Program-made: the position numbers and the translations under genes
In this document: in pieces, positions 49,226 to 58,587 of the stretch
Position numbering within the stretch: the stretch's first letter is position 1
How the letters are laid out: each line of letters starts with the position of its first letter
Assembly: GCF_900239945.1 (NCBI RefSeq)
Contig: NZ_LT993738.1
Span: forward strand, 124,001 to 188,000
Direction: 5' to 3'
Length of the DNA stretch: 64,000 bases
Source: Chlamydia serpentis
GTDB taxonomy: Bacteria; Chlamydiota; Chlamydiia; Chlamydiales; Chlamydiaceae
Notes under the pieces: generated by a model
Seen by the model: only the letters and a program-made list of their open reading frames with translations
What the model was told of the DNA's origin: nothing
The model's database searches: none

Positions 49226-50860
49226 CTAGATTGAAGGAGAACCTGATTGGTTTTCCCAAATTAAGGTTAAAGGGCGCTGATCTATAAGCTCCTCTTGGCC
49301 AAAATATTGTAAAGGTCCAGGGAAACAATATAAATCTTCAATCAAACAAGAATCACTTTGTTTAAGTAAGTATTGAACAGCAGGAGCTTCTGGATTTACC
49401 AAATCTGTTTTAATAACGGGAGTTTTTATTCCACATCGGCTTTCTATGTGCATCATCTTATATAAAGGAGTCGCTCCGCCTTGCCACTGGTTATATGCCT
49501 CAGCAAGGTTGTTTATTGTAATCATGTATCCTGTTTTTTTTCGGACTAGGAATAATGCAGACACGATGCCCAGAGCTATTCCGTAATTACAGTCAAAATT
49601 TGAAGGGAATCCTGCTCTTGCTTCATAACCGAAAAAATGAGATACCGATTGAAACTCCATATTGGGTTCGATCTTTTTAATTTCCTTCTCTACCATTGTG
49701 GCAAGAAGTTCTTCTGTAGCGATTTTTGAAACTCTAACATTGCCGTGGGAATCTCGAGCTAGAAGGATTTGGTTACTAATCTCTTTAGGAAGAGAATAAA
49801 AAGTTTGTAAGGCTTGTCTAGAGAGTTTGGTAATGATCTTTTCAATAGTACAGTCTCCGTTAGCAAGCAGAATGTTGAGTTCGTCTATAAGTGTTCGTGT
49901 ATCAAAAATATGCTCAATCAAACCTTCAGGAATTAATACTGTGCTGTAATTTTTCCCAGAGCGATATCGATGTACAAGACCTAAAGCAAGATGTTCGCTA
50001 AGCTTTTTTAAAGAGGTTTTTCTAGTTGCAATGTGCTCGCTAATTAGGACTATATTAGGGAGAGTTTGTAATCCACATTCTAAAGTAGTATAAGAAGCTT
50101 GTTGGCCCATAAGCCGAATGAAATGGTGGTACTTTTTTGTAGACAAAGCATCTTTAGCCAGGTTTCCAATCATTTCTGAGTACGTGCGGCAAGAAGTATG
50201 AAAACCTAGAGGGGTTTCAATCCAAGAGTTTTTTAGATCACCATCTATGGTTTTAGGAACTCCAATTACAGGAATCTTACAGTTTTGAGATAGAAAATAT
50301 TCTGCAAGCATAGCAGTATCTGTGTTTGAATTGTTTCCTCCAATAATGAGTAATCCATCTAGTTTTAATTTCTTTACTGTATTGAGAATAATTTTTTTTT
50401 GTTCTTCAGTTTTAATTTTTTCTCTACTAGAGGACAGCATATCGAAGCCCCCCATGTTATAGTAGTCATAAATTACAGAGATGTCCAAGTCTTTATAGAG
50501 TCCACGAGTGAGTCCTAAAGGTCCTTTAACAAATCCAAACAAGCGAGTTTTAGGGTTAAAGGCTCTTAAAGCATCAAAAAGGCCAATAACAACATTGTGA
50601 CCGCCAGGTGCTTGTCCTCCTGATAGCAAAACCCCGATTTTTAATGGTTTAGATGAGGTTGCTTCTTGATCATAAATAGAAACTTCTGGAATTCGACATA
50701 GATTAGGAATTTGTTCTTTTAATTCTCGGGGAGGATAGGATGAAGGATGCGATTCTTGAATATGTTTGGAACGTATTGTTTCCAATAAAAAAAGAGTCTC
50801 TGGGCGATAGCGCAGGCGCTGGATTTCAAAGTAGCTTTTGTTTAAAGAGAGAAGTTCCAC
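49226..50860 (-). CDS. pfkA: diphosphate-dependent phosphofructokinase (PFP-type)
   Basis: Phosphorylates fructose-6-phosphate, most likely with pyrophosphate. At 544 residues it belongs to the long clade related to plant PFP. Motifs: GVLLSGGQAPGGHNVVIG (phosphoryl donor loop), GLLIIGGNNSNTDTAMLAEY in the place of GGDGS/GGDDS, and GVPKTIDGDLKN with the catalytic TIDGD. The non-Gly residue after GG is usual for PPi enzymes. It lies 4 bp after the hydrolase gene, with which it forms an operon. It is flanked on both sides by family A genes whose repeats are inverted relative to one another. Confidence 0.92.
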   Translation of the reverse strand: MELLSLNKSYFEIQRLRYRPETLFLLETIRSKHIQESHPSSYPPRELKEQIPNLCRIPEVSIYDQEATSSKPLKIGVLLSGGQAPGGHNVVIGLFDALRAFNPKTRLFGFVKGPLGLTRGLYKDLDISVIYDYYNMGGFDMLSSSREKIKTEEQKKIILNTVKKLKLDGLLIIGGNNSNTDTAMLAEYFLSQNCKIPVIGVPKTIDGDLKNSWIETPLGFHTSCRTYSEMIGNLAKDALSTKKYHHFIRLMGQQASYTTLECGLQTLPNIVLISEHIATRKTSLKKLSEHLALGLVHRYRSGKNYSTVLIPEGLIEHIFDTRTLIDELNILLANGDCTIEKIITKLSRQALQTFYSLPKEISNQILLARDSHGNVRVSKIATEELLATMVEKEIKKIEPNMEFQSVSHFFGYEARAGFPSNFDCNYGIALGIVSALFLVRKKTGYMITINNLAEAYNQWQGGATPLYKMMHIESRCGIKTPVIKTDLVNPEAPAVQYLLKQSDSCLIEDLYCFPGPLQYFGQEELIDQRPLTLIWENQSGSPSI

Positions 50861-50864
50861 AGGT

Positions 50865-51689
50865 TTATTCTCTAGAAATTAATTCGTTTTTTAACCACTG
50901 AGTGAGATCTGAAAGAGCAGAAGTGTCTAGAAGAGGAAAGGTATGATCCACATTAGGATAAGTAAGGATGGTAAGTTTTTTAAGTTTATTTTTAAAGGCT
51001 TGAGCAAAAAGTTTTTGGTGATTTACAGAAACCAGGCAATCTTTCTCACCTTGCATATAAAGGACGGAAAGATTTTTAGGGAAAAAAGGCTGCTCCTTAA
51101 GAATGTCTAATTTTAAGAATTGTGAATAGAAAATAGGGTTTAAAGGAACGCCAGAATAAATAATCTCACTATTTCCATGAATTGAAATAACTTCTGAAGG
51201 CTGTTTTTGTAATTCTATAGACATTAGTTCACCTGAAATTGTGGGTGCCCATAAAGCTATAGCTTTAATTTTATCAATAGAAGGCAGGGTTAGGAGAGTC
51301 AGAGTTGCTCCTAGAGAGGAACCAAAAATAGCTAGATTTTCTCGATCTAGATGAGGAAGGGAATGAGCGTATTCAATAATCTCACGAGTACTGACCTTAT
51401 AATCTTCAAGAGAGAAATCTGTAAGCTGACCCTCACAATCTCCGTGACCAAGGAGATCAACTCTAAGAGCTGCTATTCCTAATTGAGTCAATGCATGAGC
51501 TAGTTTTACATGGGAGCGCTTTGAACCTATTTTGTCCGACGCTAAGCCGTGGAGAAGGACAACCGTAGGATGAGGAGGATTAACATGGAGGGGAGCATGT
51601 AAAATGCCGAAAGTTGTGAATTTATTAAGTAGAGTCAGTGAAAACATAGTGCGCCGTTCATGTTTTTTTAATACCGCGCCTGTGATCAA
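50865..51689 (-). CDS. cytoplasmic alpha/beta hydrolase
   Basis: 274 residues without signal peptide. The core has TVVLLHGLASDKIGSKRSHV, ALRVDLLGHGDCEGQLTDFS, nucleophile elbow NLAIFGSSLGATLTLL (Ser in GSSLG), YMQGEKDCLVSVNH with the acidic residue, and PNVDHTFPLLD with the His. Probable esterase or acyl-hydrolase; the substrate is unknown. The start may be the ATG at 51647 (15th codon), because the first 14 residues fall outside the fold. It precedes pfkA by 4 bp, a pairing found in other chlamydiae. Confidence 0.9.
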   Translation of the reverse strand: MITGAVLKKHERRTMFSLTLLNKFTTFGILHAPLHVNPPHPTVVLLHGLASDKIGSKRSHVKLAHALTQLGIAALRVDLLGHGDCEGQLTDFSLEDYKVSTREIIEYAHSLPHLDRENLAIFGSSLGATLTLLTLPSIDKIKAIALWAPTISGELMSIELQKQPSEVISIHGNSEIIYSGVPLNPIFYSQFLKLDILKEQPFFPKNLSVLYMQGEKDCLVSVNHQKLFAQAFKNKLKKLTILTYPNVDHTFPLLDTSALSDLTQWLKNELISRE

Positions 51690-51748
51690 AGGGTGCTCCT
51701 ACCTTATAGATATGCTTGATCTGCGTTAATGTAGTTTTTAAAGAAAAA

Positions 51749-52156
51749 TTAGTCGAGAAAATTCGTTGGTATAGAATACTTCAGTTCCGGTGGTTCTATA
51801 CTTACATTACTTTTATAAAAATGACTTTTACAGTAAAGGGCTAACCGAATGATACATTTAAATACGAAAGCTATTACTAATGGAATGATTAATAGGAACG
51901 ATAAGATTTTTAATATGCGAATAAAATTGGATTGACGAGAGGGTTCCTTAGATAATGTATAAATGATTAGAGCTTTTCGTTTTGTAGGGATGACAATTTT
52001 GTGAAGCAGGATTACTTTGCTTATATGTCCTAAATTAAAATAACTGTCTATTCTAGCTGCTATAGATTCTAAAGTGTTAGAGGCAGGTGTCAGATCCGGA
52101 TTAACTGATTTGAGATATGACTTAGCTATACAGATTTTCGAACAAAAAGGAATCAT
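51749..52156 (-). CDS. short family A-related membrane protein
   Basis: 135 residues that keep only the N-terminal module of family A: LESIAARIDSYFNLG, KVILLHKIVIP, then hydrophobic IRILKILSFLLIIPLVIAFV followed by RLALYCKSHF and a 20-residue tail. The soluble C-terminal region is absent. The gene at 58852 has the same short form, so this is probably a distinct subfamily and not a recent truncation. Function unknown. The start at 52156 lacks a clear ribosome binding site. Confidence 0.75.
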   Translation of the reverse strand: MIPFCSKICIAKSYLKSVNPDLTPASNTLESIAARIDSYFNLGHISKVILLHKIVIPTKRKALIIYTLSKEPSRQSNFIRILKILSFLLIIPLVIAFVFKCIIRLALYCKSHFYKSNVSIEPPELKYSIPTNFLD

Positions 52157-52275
52157 AACGACCTTTTAAAGAGTTCAAAAAGAGTAGTTTATATCAATTG
52201 CTTGTTTATAACAAGCACAGTTTTTAGTTATTCTAATTTAAGTCAAACTCTTCACTCCATCTCCTAGGAGAAAAT

Positions 52276-53307
52276 CTAGCTTGTCATTTTAACTCCATGC
52301 GAGAGTGGTTTTTCGTATGAAGTCTCCCAATAGACGCGAATCCCGAGAATACGTTCAAAATCAGGGTTTTGTCCTCCTTGAGAAGGAATAATAGGAAATT
52401 TAACTCCTAATTTTCTCAATTGTTCTAAGATATAGAATCCTCCTCCCTGATCTTCTTCTAAAGGGCCTTTTTTGAAAAAAACTTCGAACCATATTGTAGA
52501 GTTTTGTTTGCTATAACGAGCATAGATATGAGGAACTTTAGGGAATAAAGTAACTCTACCCGATGAGGGATTATAGAATTGGTCTTGCGTAATACCATCG
52601 ATAAATAGGTATTTTAACATGAAATCTAAAAGGCTACGTTTTCCTATCGAACTTATATAAGTTCCTGTCTGATCACTTTGCATTTTTTTTATGAGACGTC
52701 GATCCTCATCACTACAGAAGTCCATAGGAGAATTAAGATAGGCAGCTGGCCAATGAACGGAATCTAAGTTAATATCGTCAGCAAGTTTCTCAAGATCTAG
52801 AAAAAAATTGATTTTTCCATTTTTAATTACAATTTGACGATATTTTACTGGCACACAGAAAAAAGTTGGTTTTGTTGCTTCAAAAGCGCTTTGAACTAGT
52901 ATCGGATTAGATCCAATAAAGCGTAGATTTTTTTGAGACATTGGAACTAGTGTTGTTATTTTATAAGGAGAAAAGGTGCCTGCGGGAGCACCTGGAATAG
53001 GAACTGATTGCTGTGTGCTTTGAAGGACCTTAGAGACGAGTAAACAGTTGTTATACTTAGCGTGTAGAAAATAGTGTAGGGCTAGAGCAATAGCAATAAG
53101 AGGAAAGATCAGAAAGGATAAAATTTTTAGTATTTTTATAATTAGGGAGATCTGGACTTCTTCTTCTTGTCCAATAATCTGACTAGGTTTTGGGATAGCC
53201 ACAATCCTTATTCTCTTCCCTCCTAAGAACAAATAGGAGTCTATCTTTGATGCGAGCTGAAGCGGCCATGTCGCTTTTACTTCTGAAGTGATGCTATAAA
53301 TTTTCAT
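52276..53307 (-). CDS. family A membrane protein (diverged)
   Basis: 343 residues: LQLASKIDSYLFLGGKRIRI, VAIPKPSQIIGQ, hydrophobic IIKILKILSFLIFPLIAIAL with HYFLHAKYN, and a soluble region with SVHWPAAYLNSPMDF and GGGFYILEQLRKLGVKFP, ending in IRVYWETSYEKPLSHGVKMT. It is clearly homologous to the others in layout but diverged in sequence, closest to the gene at 53520 (shared 'G.R.TLFP..' and 'L..LGV' segments). An internal ~25-residue insertion rich in Gly/Pro/Ser follows the membrane segment. Function unknown. Confidence 0.82.
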   Translation of the reverse strand: MKIYSITSEVKATWPLQLASKIDSYLFLGGKRIRIVAIPKPSQIIGQEEEVQISLIIKILKILSFLIFPLIAIALALHYFLHAKYNNCLLVSKVLQSTQQSVPIPGAPAGTFSPYKITTLVPMSQKNLRFIGSNPILVQSAFEATKPTFFCVPVKYRQIVIKNGKINFFLDLEKLADDINLDSVHWPAAYLNSPMDFCSDEDRRLIKKMQSDQTGTYISSIGKRSLLDFMLKYLFIDGITQDQFYNPSSGRVTLFPKVPHIYARYSKQNSTIWFEVFFKKGPLEEDQGGGFYILEQLRKLGVKFPIIPSQGGQNPDFERILGIRVYWETSYEKPLSHGVKMTS

Positions 53308-53519
53308 AACCGTACATATAGGGGAAAATAATCTAAATAGATTAAAGGAATAATTGCTTTTTGGAACGCAGGAAAATTATGAATAGTTTCTTGATTTAGG
53401 AACTACTAATAACTCAGTCCTAAAAAATGACGGTTCATAAAACTATGTTTGTAATTTTCTATTATTAATAGGGGATTAGTCTTTGGTCAAAATATTAGAG
53501 CTATTGTTCTTCGCTCCTT

Positions 53520-54485
53520 TTACTTAAAGGTATAACCATAATCTTGAAGTACAGATTGGAATCTCGACTCCCAATAGATCCGTAGGCCGCCTTCAGTACT
53601 TACACGAGCTAAGTTTGGGTTCTCTTCGAAGGGTAAGATTGTTTGTAAATCCACACCTAACTTATAGAGCTGTTTTAAGATCATAACACCTGGAGATTCT
53701 TGCAAGTTCTCTTTATCAAAAAAGATTGAAAACCAAAATGTTTTTTTTAATTGGCCATCTTTTTTAACGGTCTCAGGGAATAACGTAAGTCTAGGGCCTT
53801 GGGGATTTGTTCCGGGATTGTCTTGCTTTACACCTGTAATAAAAAGATGCTGCAACATACTTTGTAAAAGGAGTTGTTTCCCTTGATCACTAAGTTCAGG
53901 AGAGCACTCTTCTTTGATTAAACGATTGACAAGAAGACGATTAGATTTGCTTGCAACCATGTCAAGGTGAAGACAATCAGTTGACCAGGGAATCTTTGTC
54001 AGATCAATAAGACTTGATAATTTTACTATGCCTTCCTGTATACAATGAGTGATTTGTGGGACACTGCTATCTTGAGGAAGGCGTACGCGGAGATAACGCA
54101 TAGTTTTTGGAAAAGCAAAAAATACAGGATTTGCAGAAATAAAGCTTTCTTCTATACATACAGGATGTTTTTCAAGTGCTTCCTCGATTAATGGGTCCCA
54201 AGCAGGAGTAGAAAATACCTCACGATTTTCAAACTTTAGATGTAAAAAATACCTTAAGGCTAAGACGATTAAAACAATAGGGAAGAAGATAAAGGAGAGA
54301 ATTTTTAAAATTTTTTGTGTTGTAGATATCTTATTTGTGCTTGTTGAGCAAAATCTTAGCCCTGAGGGAGTTATAGCAATAACCTTTGTTTTTTGTCCTC
54401 CTAGGAAGAAATATGAGTCTAATTGAACCATTAGAGACTCTGACCAGGATAAATTGATAGAGGGAGAAAAGTTATATGTTTTCAT
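53520..54485 (-). CDS. family A membrane protein (diverged)
   Basis: 321 residues: NLSWSESLMVQLDSYFFLGG, KVIAITPSGLRF, hydrophobic TQKILKILSFIFFPIVLIVL followed by RYFLHLKFEN, and a soluble part with TKIPWSTDCLHLDM, GPRLTLFPETVK and LKQLYKLGVDLQ, closing with LRIYWESRFQSVLQDYG. The closing motif is shared by several members and may mark a structural element at the end of the soluble domain. Tandem with the gene at 52276 on the same strand. Function unknown. Confidence 0.82.
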   Translation of the reverse strand: MKTYNFSPSINLSWSESLMVQLDSYFFLGGQKTKVIAITPSGLRFCSTSTNKISTTQKILKILSFIFFPIVLIVLALRYFLHLKFENREVFSTPAWDPLIEEALEKHPVCIEESFISANPVFFAFPKTMRYLRVRLPQDSSVPQITHCIQEGIVKLSSLIDLTKIPWSTDCLHLDMVASKSNRLLVNRLIKEECSPELSDQGKQLLLQSMLQHLFITGVKQDNPGTNPQGPRLTLFPETVKKDGQLKKTFWFSIFFDKENLQESPGVMILKQLYKLGVDLQTILPFEENPNLARVSTEGGLRIYWESRFQSVLQDYGYTFK

Positions 54486-54993
54486 CTAGGAGATATTTAA
54501 GAGTTTTTATTTAAAATTGGCAAAAAGTTTAACTCAGACTCTATTTATTTATAAATATTTTTATAAAATTCATCAGAAACTTACGCAGGCCTATAATCAG
54601 TGGCAGGAGAATGACCGTTCACTCTATACAAGATAATACGTGGCAAGTCAGTCAGGAATTAGGTAATGTAAAATTGATAAATAGTTTTTATTTTAAGAAA
54701 AACTATTGCTCTCTAAATGGGGCTAGATTGGGTTTGTTCTTAGGATAAAGCCAAAGGTAGTCCGATCTTTCTGGAAAGCAGTGCTGGGGGCTGCTGATCA
54801 CTTCTACTAAAAGAATTGATCCTAAATATGTCTGAAAAGCTTGATATTTAGATTTTTAAAAAATATAAATATATGTATAATGGATGTAATATTTACATCG
54901 ATTCTAAATATAGTAGGGGTTTTTAACATCTCTAGATAGGGGTTTTTAACATCTCTAGATAGGGGTTTTTAACATCTCTAGATAGGGGTTTTT
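54486..54993. other. 508-bp intergenic region between divergent family A genes
   Basis: Contains the 23-bp tandem repeat at its right end (separate entry). A 45-codon frame occurs at 54611-54748, but its purine-rich stretch lies too close to the ATG and nothing in it is familiar. AT-rich stretches at 54845-54905 probably hold the promoter of the plus-strand gene. Confidence 0.55.
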
Positions 54994-54994
54994 A
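54914..54994 (+). repeat. 23-bp tandem repeat carrying the ribosome binding site
   Basis: Three identical 23-bp copies (54914-54936, 54937-54959, 54960-54982), then the first 12 bases of a fourth that run directly into the ATG at 54994. Each unit begins TAGGGGTTTTTA and ends CTCTAGA. The AGGGG of the partial copy is the ribosome binding site of the downstream gene; the other copies repeat it upstream. Confidence 0.97.
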
Positions 54995-55974
54995 TGTCAA
55001 ACTCATGTACCTACACAAATTGTTCTTATAGTTGGCAAGCTTCTCTTATGAGGAGTTTAGACTCTTATTTCGATTTCTCTGGGATTAGAGAAAGAATTGT
55101 TCTTATAGATTCTAATGGCCTTACTTTAGCGAAGGAAGAACATACCGAAGTTTCTACAACAGTAAAGATCTTAAAGATTATTTCCTTTATCATCTTCTTC
55201 CCTCTTGTGATAGTTGCCCTAGCCATACGCTATCTCTTACACAAAAAATTTGATAGAAAATACATTTATTTACCAATGACAATGACTGAACATGAAGAGC
55301 GTATCCTTATTGCAAACCCTGGATTAGTTAAAGAAGCTGCCCTAACTGTAGTTCCTTTATTTTATTTTACTCCGAAGAAATATCAAGTTATAAAATTCGA
55401 AGCTCTTGAAGGACAAGCTCCTAAGGTTGCTTTCTCTATCAATACAGAGTTGCTCTTAGAAGACTTAAAAGTGGAGACGATTAATTGGCCTACACTACAT
55501 CTATACGATGACTTAGACTTTGCGGGTCATCCAGAAGAGAAAACTCTAATTGATAAGATTCGTGAAATTGAAGGAAAAGATAGCAAGCAGATGAGTCTAG
55601 AAAGCAAAAGGCTCTTGGCGCTACATTTCCTAGAATGTATCTGCACCCAGCAGCCTAGTCTTGACCCAACAGAGGATGGTATTATACATAGTGTACGCTT
55701 GCCTTATACATATGATGAAAATGTATGTGGAGGGGAAAAAACCATATGGCATGAGATTTACTTTATGCAGACAGGCTCTATTCACAGAGACTCACCTGGA
55801 ACAATGGTTTATGACAGACTTTTAGAGTTAGGGTTTTTTTGGGGAGATCAATGTCTTCCAGTCGCTCGTCAATATAGTGTATCCTTTAGTCAATTCCGTT
55901 TCATATTTCCTCCTAAACGAATAGATGTGTTAAAAGTAGCAGGTTTTCTTCCGAAAACCCCGACTAGGAAATAA
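54994..55974 (+). CDS. family A membrane protein downstream of the 23-bp repeats
   Basis: 326 residues. The front (YSWQASLMRSLDSYFDFSG, RERIVLIDSNGLTLAKEEH, then the KILKIISFIIFFPLVIVALA segment) is nearly identical to the gene at 46840, on the opposite strand. The middle keeps EGKDSKQMSLESKRLLALHF, common to the four closest members, while the C-terminus differs and ends KVAGFLPKTPTRK. The ATG at 54994 is fixed by AGGGG five bases upstream, which is part of a tandem repeat, so repeat number may affect expression. Function unknown. Confidence 0.85.
   Translation: MSNSCTYTNCSYSWQASLMRSLDSYFDFSGIRERIVLIDSNGLTLAKEEHTEVSTTVKILKIISFIIFFPLVIVALAIRYLLHKKFDRKYIYLPMTMTEHEERILIANPGLVKEAALTVVPLFYFTPKKYQVIKFEALEGQAPKVAFSINTELLLEDLKVETINWPTLHLYDDLDFAGHPEEKTLIDKIREIEGKDSKQMSLESKRLLALHFLECICTQQPSLDPTEDGIIHSVRLPYTYDENVCGGEKTIWHEIYFMQTGSIHRDSPGTMVYDRLLELGFFWGDQCLPVARQYSVSFSQFRFIFPPKRIDVLKVAGFLPKTPTRK
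55030..55260. repeat. inverted repeat flanking the pfkA region, right arm
   Basis: Counterpart of 47516-47745. The two arms enclose the hydrolase-pfkA pair and three other family A genes, about 7.3 kb in total. Confidence 0.9.
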
Positions 55975-56181
55975 TTTTTCTTACAAGGGAGCCTTATTTA
56001 GGATGTGGAACAATAACGTAGAAGAAGTTTGTAGACCCTTAGAGGTTCCTTCAAGTTTAAGGGCGATCTATATTGATTGATTCGATAAGATCGATTATCC
56101 TTTCCAAAATTAAATATCTTAATAAACTACTTGGAATTTTAATTATGTATTTCGCTTTCAATTAAAGTAAGAGACTATTGA

Positions 56182-57000
56182 ATGAAAAAAACTAAAATCT
56201 TAATCGTTCTTCTGACTGCTTTGCTCATCGGAACAGTTCGGTTTTTGATTATACCAAAATTCTCTACAAATCATATGATTGATTCACAATCACTAATGGA
56301 GTTGACCAAGGCTTTTAATCAGGCTGAAAATAACTCATATGAAAGCTCTATTTCTAAACTGCTTGAGGAGCTAATGATCTCTTCTTTTGTTAATCGAGAA
56401 GGGAGTGATGCGGACCAACGCCCAATTTTTGTGAATGCTCAGGCAAATTTTGAGCAGGCAATTGTATACTTACTTAAATCTAAACAAATTGTAAACTGTA
56501 CATGCATCATTCATACTCCCGCTCCAGCGACGCCTCTTTGTGGGACCGGGGAGATTTCAACGGGTCTTATAGATCCTATCGTTCAGAATGATCGAGAACG
56601 ATTACTTACAGTAAAAAAACGAATTAATATTATTCACGATTATCTACAAGAAGGAGGAAAACTCTTTACGGTATACCCTAAAAAAGGCCGTGAATTACGT
56701 TCCCCAGAGCAGTTAAGAATTTTAGATGATCTAGTACAAAGTTATCCTAATCAATTGCATGCAGTTGAACTTAATTGCGATATAATTCCTCAAGATTTAG
56801 TTGGGGCCACCTATTTTATTGCTTTTGCTGATTTTTCTACCTATATTTTGTCTTTAAGAAGTTGCCAGGCTATCTCTCCTACGAATGGCACATGGGCTAT
56901 TTGGTTTGGTGCTAATTATGAATCTGTTATAGAAGACCGCCTTCAGGGAGTACTGTCATTTTTAAGGAATCACGGCTTTCATTATCCTTTATCCCTTTAA
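56182..57000 (+). CDS. exported or membrane-anchored protein of unknown function
   Basis: 272 residues with an N-terminal membrane anchor or signal (TKILIVLLTALLIGTVRFLI). The soluble part contains ANFEQAIVYLLKSKQIVNCT, CIIHTPAPATPLCGTGEIST, KKRINIIHDYLQEGGKLFTV and GTWAIWFGANYESVIEDRL. The last motif (a Trp-rich strand then 'ES..edrl..vl..l...G') resembles the closing pattern of family A, which may mean remote kinship. I recognise no family. AAGAGA precedes the ATG by about ten bases. It sits between family A and family B genes on the plus strand. Confidence 0.8.
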   Translation: MKKTKILIVLLTALLIGTVRFLIIPKFSTNHMIDSQSLMELTKAFNQAENNSYESSISKLLEELMISSFVNREGSDADQRPIFVNAQANFEQAIVYLLKSKQIVNCTCIIHTPAPATPLCGTGEISTGLIDPIVQNDRERLLTVKKRINIIHDYLQEGGKLFTVYPKKGRELRSPEQLRILDDLVQSYPNQLHAVELNCDIIPQDLVGATYFIAFADFSTYILSLRSCQAISPTNGTWAIWFGANYESVIEDRLQGVLSFLRNHGFHYPLSL

Positions 57001-57057
57001 ATACAATTTCTGTTATCAAGATGTTTTCTGTATAAAAGCAATTTATATTATAATCCT

Positions 57058-58137
57058 TATTTTTTATTAATAGTTTGATATGACCGAAAACAATATAAAA
57101 AATGTCAGTACAGCACCTTCAAAAGTATTGACTCAACCAGTCGATAAAGAATCTTTAACACCGAGATACATAAAGCTGACAGTTCTTGTGATTGCCTTAC
57201 TTCTTTTACTTGGAGGCATTGCTCTGATAGCTTTATCTGTAACAACCCTTCCTCTTATTCCTGCACTAATTCCTGGTATTATTCTTGTAGTCATTTCTTC
57301 TATATTTCTAGTATCTAAACTTTATGTGACATGTAAATCCTTAGAGATTGCGGTAGTTAAAGGTGATCGCGAAATTGACAAATGGGTCCAAAATCAGCGA
57401 AACATAGATCTTAGAAAAGCTGAGGAGGATCCCGAACATTTTGGAGAAAATGTAGGGGATGGACGTGTTGGGCATACAGCAGGCGGTCGGTTTGAACTAA
57501 TGGTATCACAGTGTGAAAGCCGAGTTCTAGAAAAGCTCTATAGAGAAAATAAAGATCTTATTTTATTCAAAGGTTGGGTGCCAAAAACCATAGACGGTAT
57601 AGATAGAGAGTCAGAATCTCATATACGTAACGTTATATCTTGCTATAAGTTAATAAAAGCATGTAAATCTAAATTACCAGAAATTATCAAGGAAGCGCAA
57701 AGCCGCATTCAAATTTTGCCTCCAAAAAAGGCGAGTCAGAAGGAGCTGCTTTGTTTCTGTATTCAATGGTCTGGTTATCGTTTTGGACCTCTCTCAGCAA
57801 TACGAACAGGATCTAGGGTTGTAATGAATGCTTACCTAGAGTTGCGTAAAAATAACCCCCCAGAGCTCTTTTTCACTCCTGGTCACCCCTGTTATTACGC
57901 TCGATTAGCCTTCAATAATTGTGTTGAATTATGTCGAAATCTGATTGATATTCAACAACTTCAACAAGCCTACGATTCTCAAGACTATAGCGCCAACAAT
58001 AATCACAATATAAAGCCTATACTTGCGTTAGTAAAAACAACAGATGATGGAGCGGGGTTTCTTTCCCAACATCAAGGACTAAAGTTAGACGGTAGAAGTG
58101 GCTGTGACCTTTTCTGGGCTTAAAGTACTTCAGGTAT
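57058..58137. repeat. left arm of a 1.08-kb inverted duplication
   Basis: Matches 60487-61567 in reverse orientation. Identity begins about 22 bp before the ATG of the family B gene and ends at AGTACTTCAGGTAT about 14 bp past its stop. The protein copies differ at roughly 20 of 347 positions. About 2.35 kb separate the arms. Confidence 0.95.
57080..58123 (+). CDS. family B membrane protein, copy 1 of an inverted duplication
   Basis: 347 residues. Residues ~28-85 hold a bilobed hydrophobic domain (IKLTVLVIALLLLLGGIALI, then LPLIPALIPGIILVVISSIF), the Inc pattern. The ~260-residue soluble region includes DREIDKWVQNQRNIDLRKAE, HIRNVISCYKLIKACKSKLP and the well-conserved FFTPGHPCYYARLAFNNCVE. 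The gene at 60502 is a near-identical copy on the other strand and 61601 is a diverged relative keeping the same motif. Inclusion membrane location is inferred; function unknown. No good ribosome binding site is visible, and the upstream bases are part of the duplication. Confidence 0.85.
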   Translation: MTENNIKNVSTAPSKVLTQPVDKESLTPRYIKLTVLVIALLLLLGGIALIALSVTTLPLIPALIPGIILVVISSIFLVSKLYVTCKSLEIAVVKGDREIDKWVQNQRNIDLRKAEEDPEHFGENVGDGRVGHTAGGRFELMVSQCESRVLEKLYRENKDLILFKGWVPKTIDGIDRESESHIRNVISCYKLIKACKSKLPEIIKEAQSRIQILPPKKASQKELLCFCIQWSGYRFGPLSAIRTGSRVVMNAYLELRKNNPPELFFTPGHPCYYARLAFNNCVELCRNLIDIQQLQQAYDSQDYSANNNHNIKPILALVKTTDDGAGFLSQHQGLKLDGRSGCDLFWA

Positions 58138-58275
58138 ATAAACAGGCAATAATATCTACCGATATCGAGTTCCTTTACTTCACAAAATTTTTAAATTTTT
58201 CATAATGATCTATTTATCAAAAACTTGGAGTTTTTATAGCATATTTCTCAAATATGTTATAAATCAGGCCGAGTT

Positions 58276-58587
58276 ATGTCATACGACCTAGTAACAGCTT
58301 CACCCTTGTTCGCAATTATACTTACGCTACAAAAATATATGATAGGGACAAATCGTAACTCCTATTCGAAAGTTAAAAGGGTGTTATGTTATCAAATTGT
58401 CCTGACCATAGGAACCATCTTAGTTCTAGCTGTAGGCATTGCCTGTATTTCTATAGCCTCTACTCATCCTATTTCAGTAAGCCTTTTATGTTTTGGTATA
58501 TTGAGCATAATCTTAGCGAATAACTTAGCTGTATTTACTTTATTTTTTTTCCTTGCAATAAAGCATCTTATAGTCCCTAAAAAATAA
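58276..58587 (+). CDS. small Inc-like membrane protein
   Basis: 103 residues made almost wholly of a bilobed hydrophobic domain (YQIVLTIGTILVLAVGIACI, then ISVSLLCFGILSIILANNLA with AVFTLFFFLAI), flanked by a polar N-terminal 40 residues and a short basic end. It is the minimal Inc layout and resembles in size the proteins at 29.8-30.6 kb, without clear sequence kinship. GAG precedes the ATG. It lies between the two arms of the inverted duplication. Confidence 0.7.
   Translation: MSYDLVTASPLFAIILTLQKYMIGTNRNSYSKVKRVLCYQIVLTIGTILVLAVGIACISIASTHPISVSLLCFGILSIILANNLAVFTLFFFLAIKHLIVPKK

Noticed and set aside
54611-54748. 45-codon frame upstream of the 23-bp repeats
   Set aside because: AGGAGA lies only two bases from the ATG, composition is unremarkable and no family resemblance is seen.
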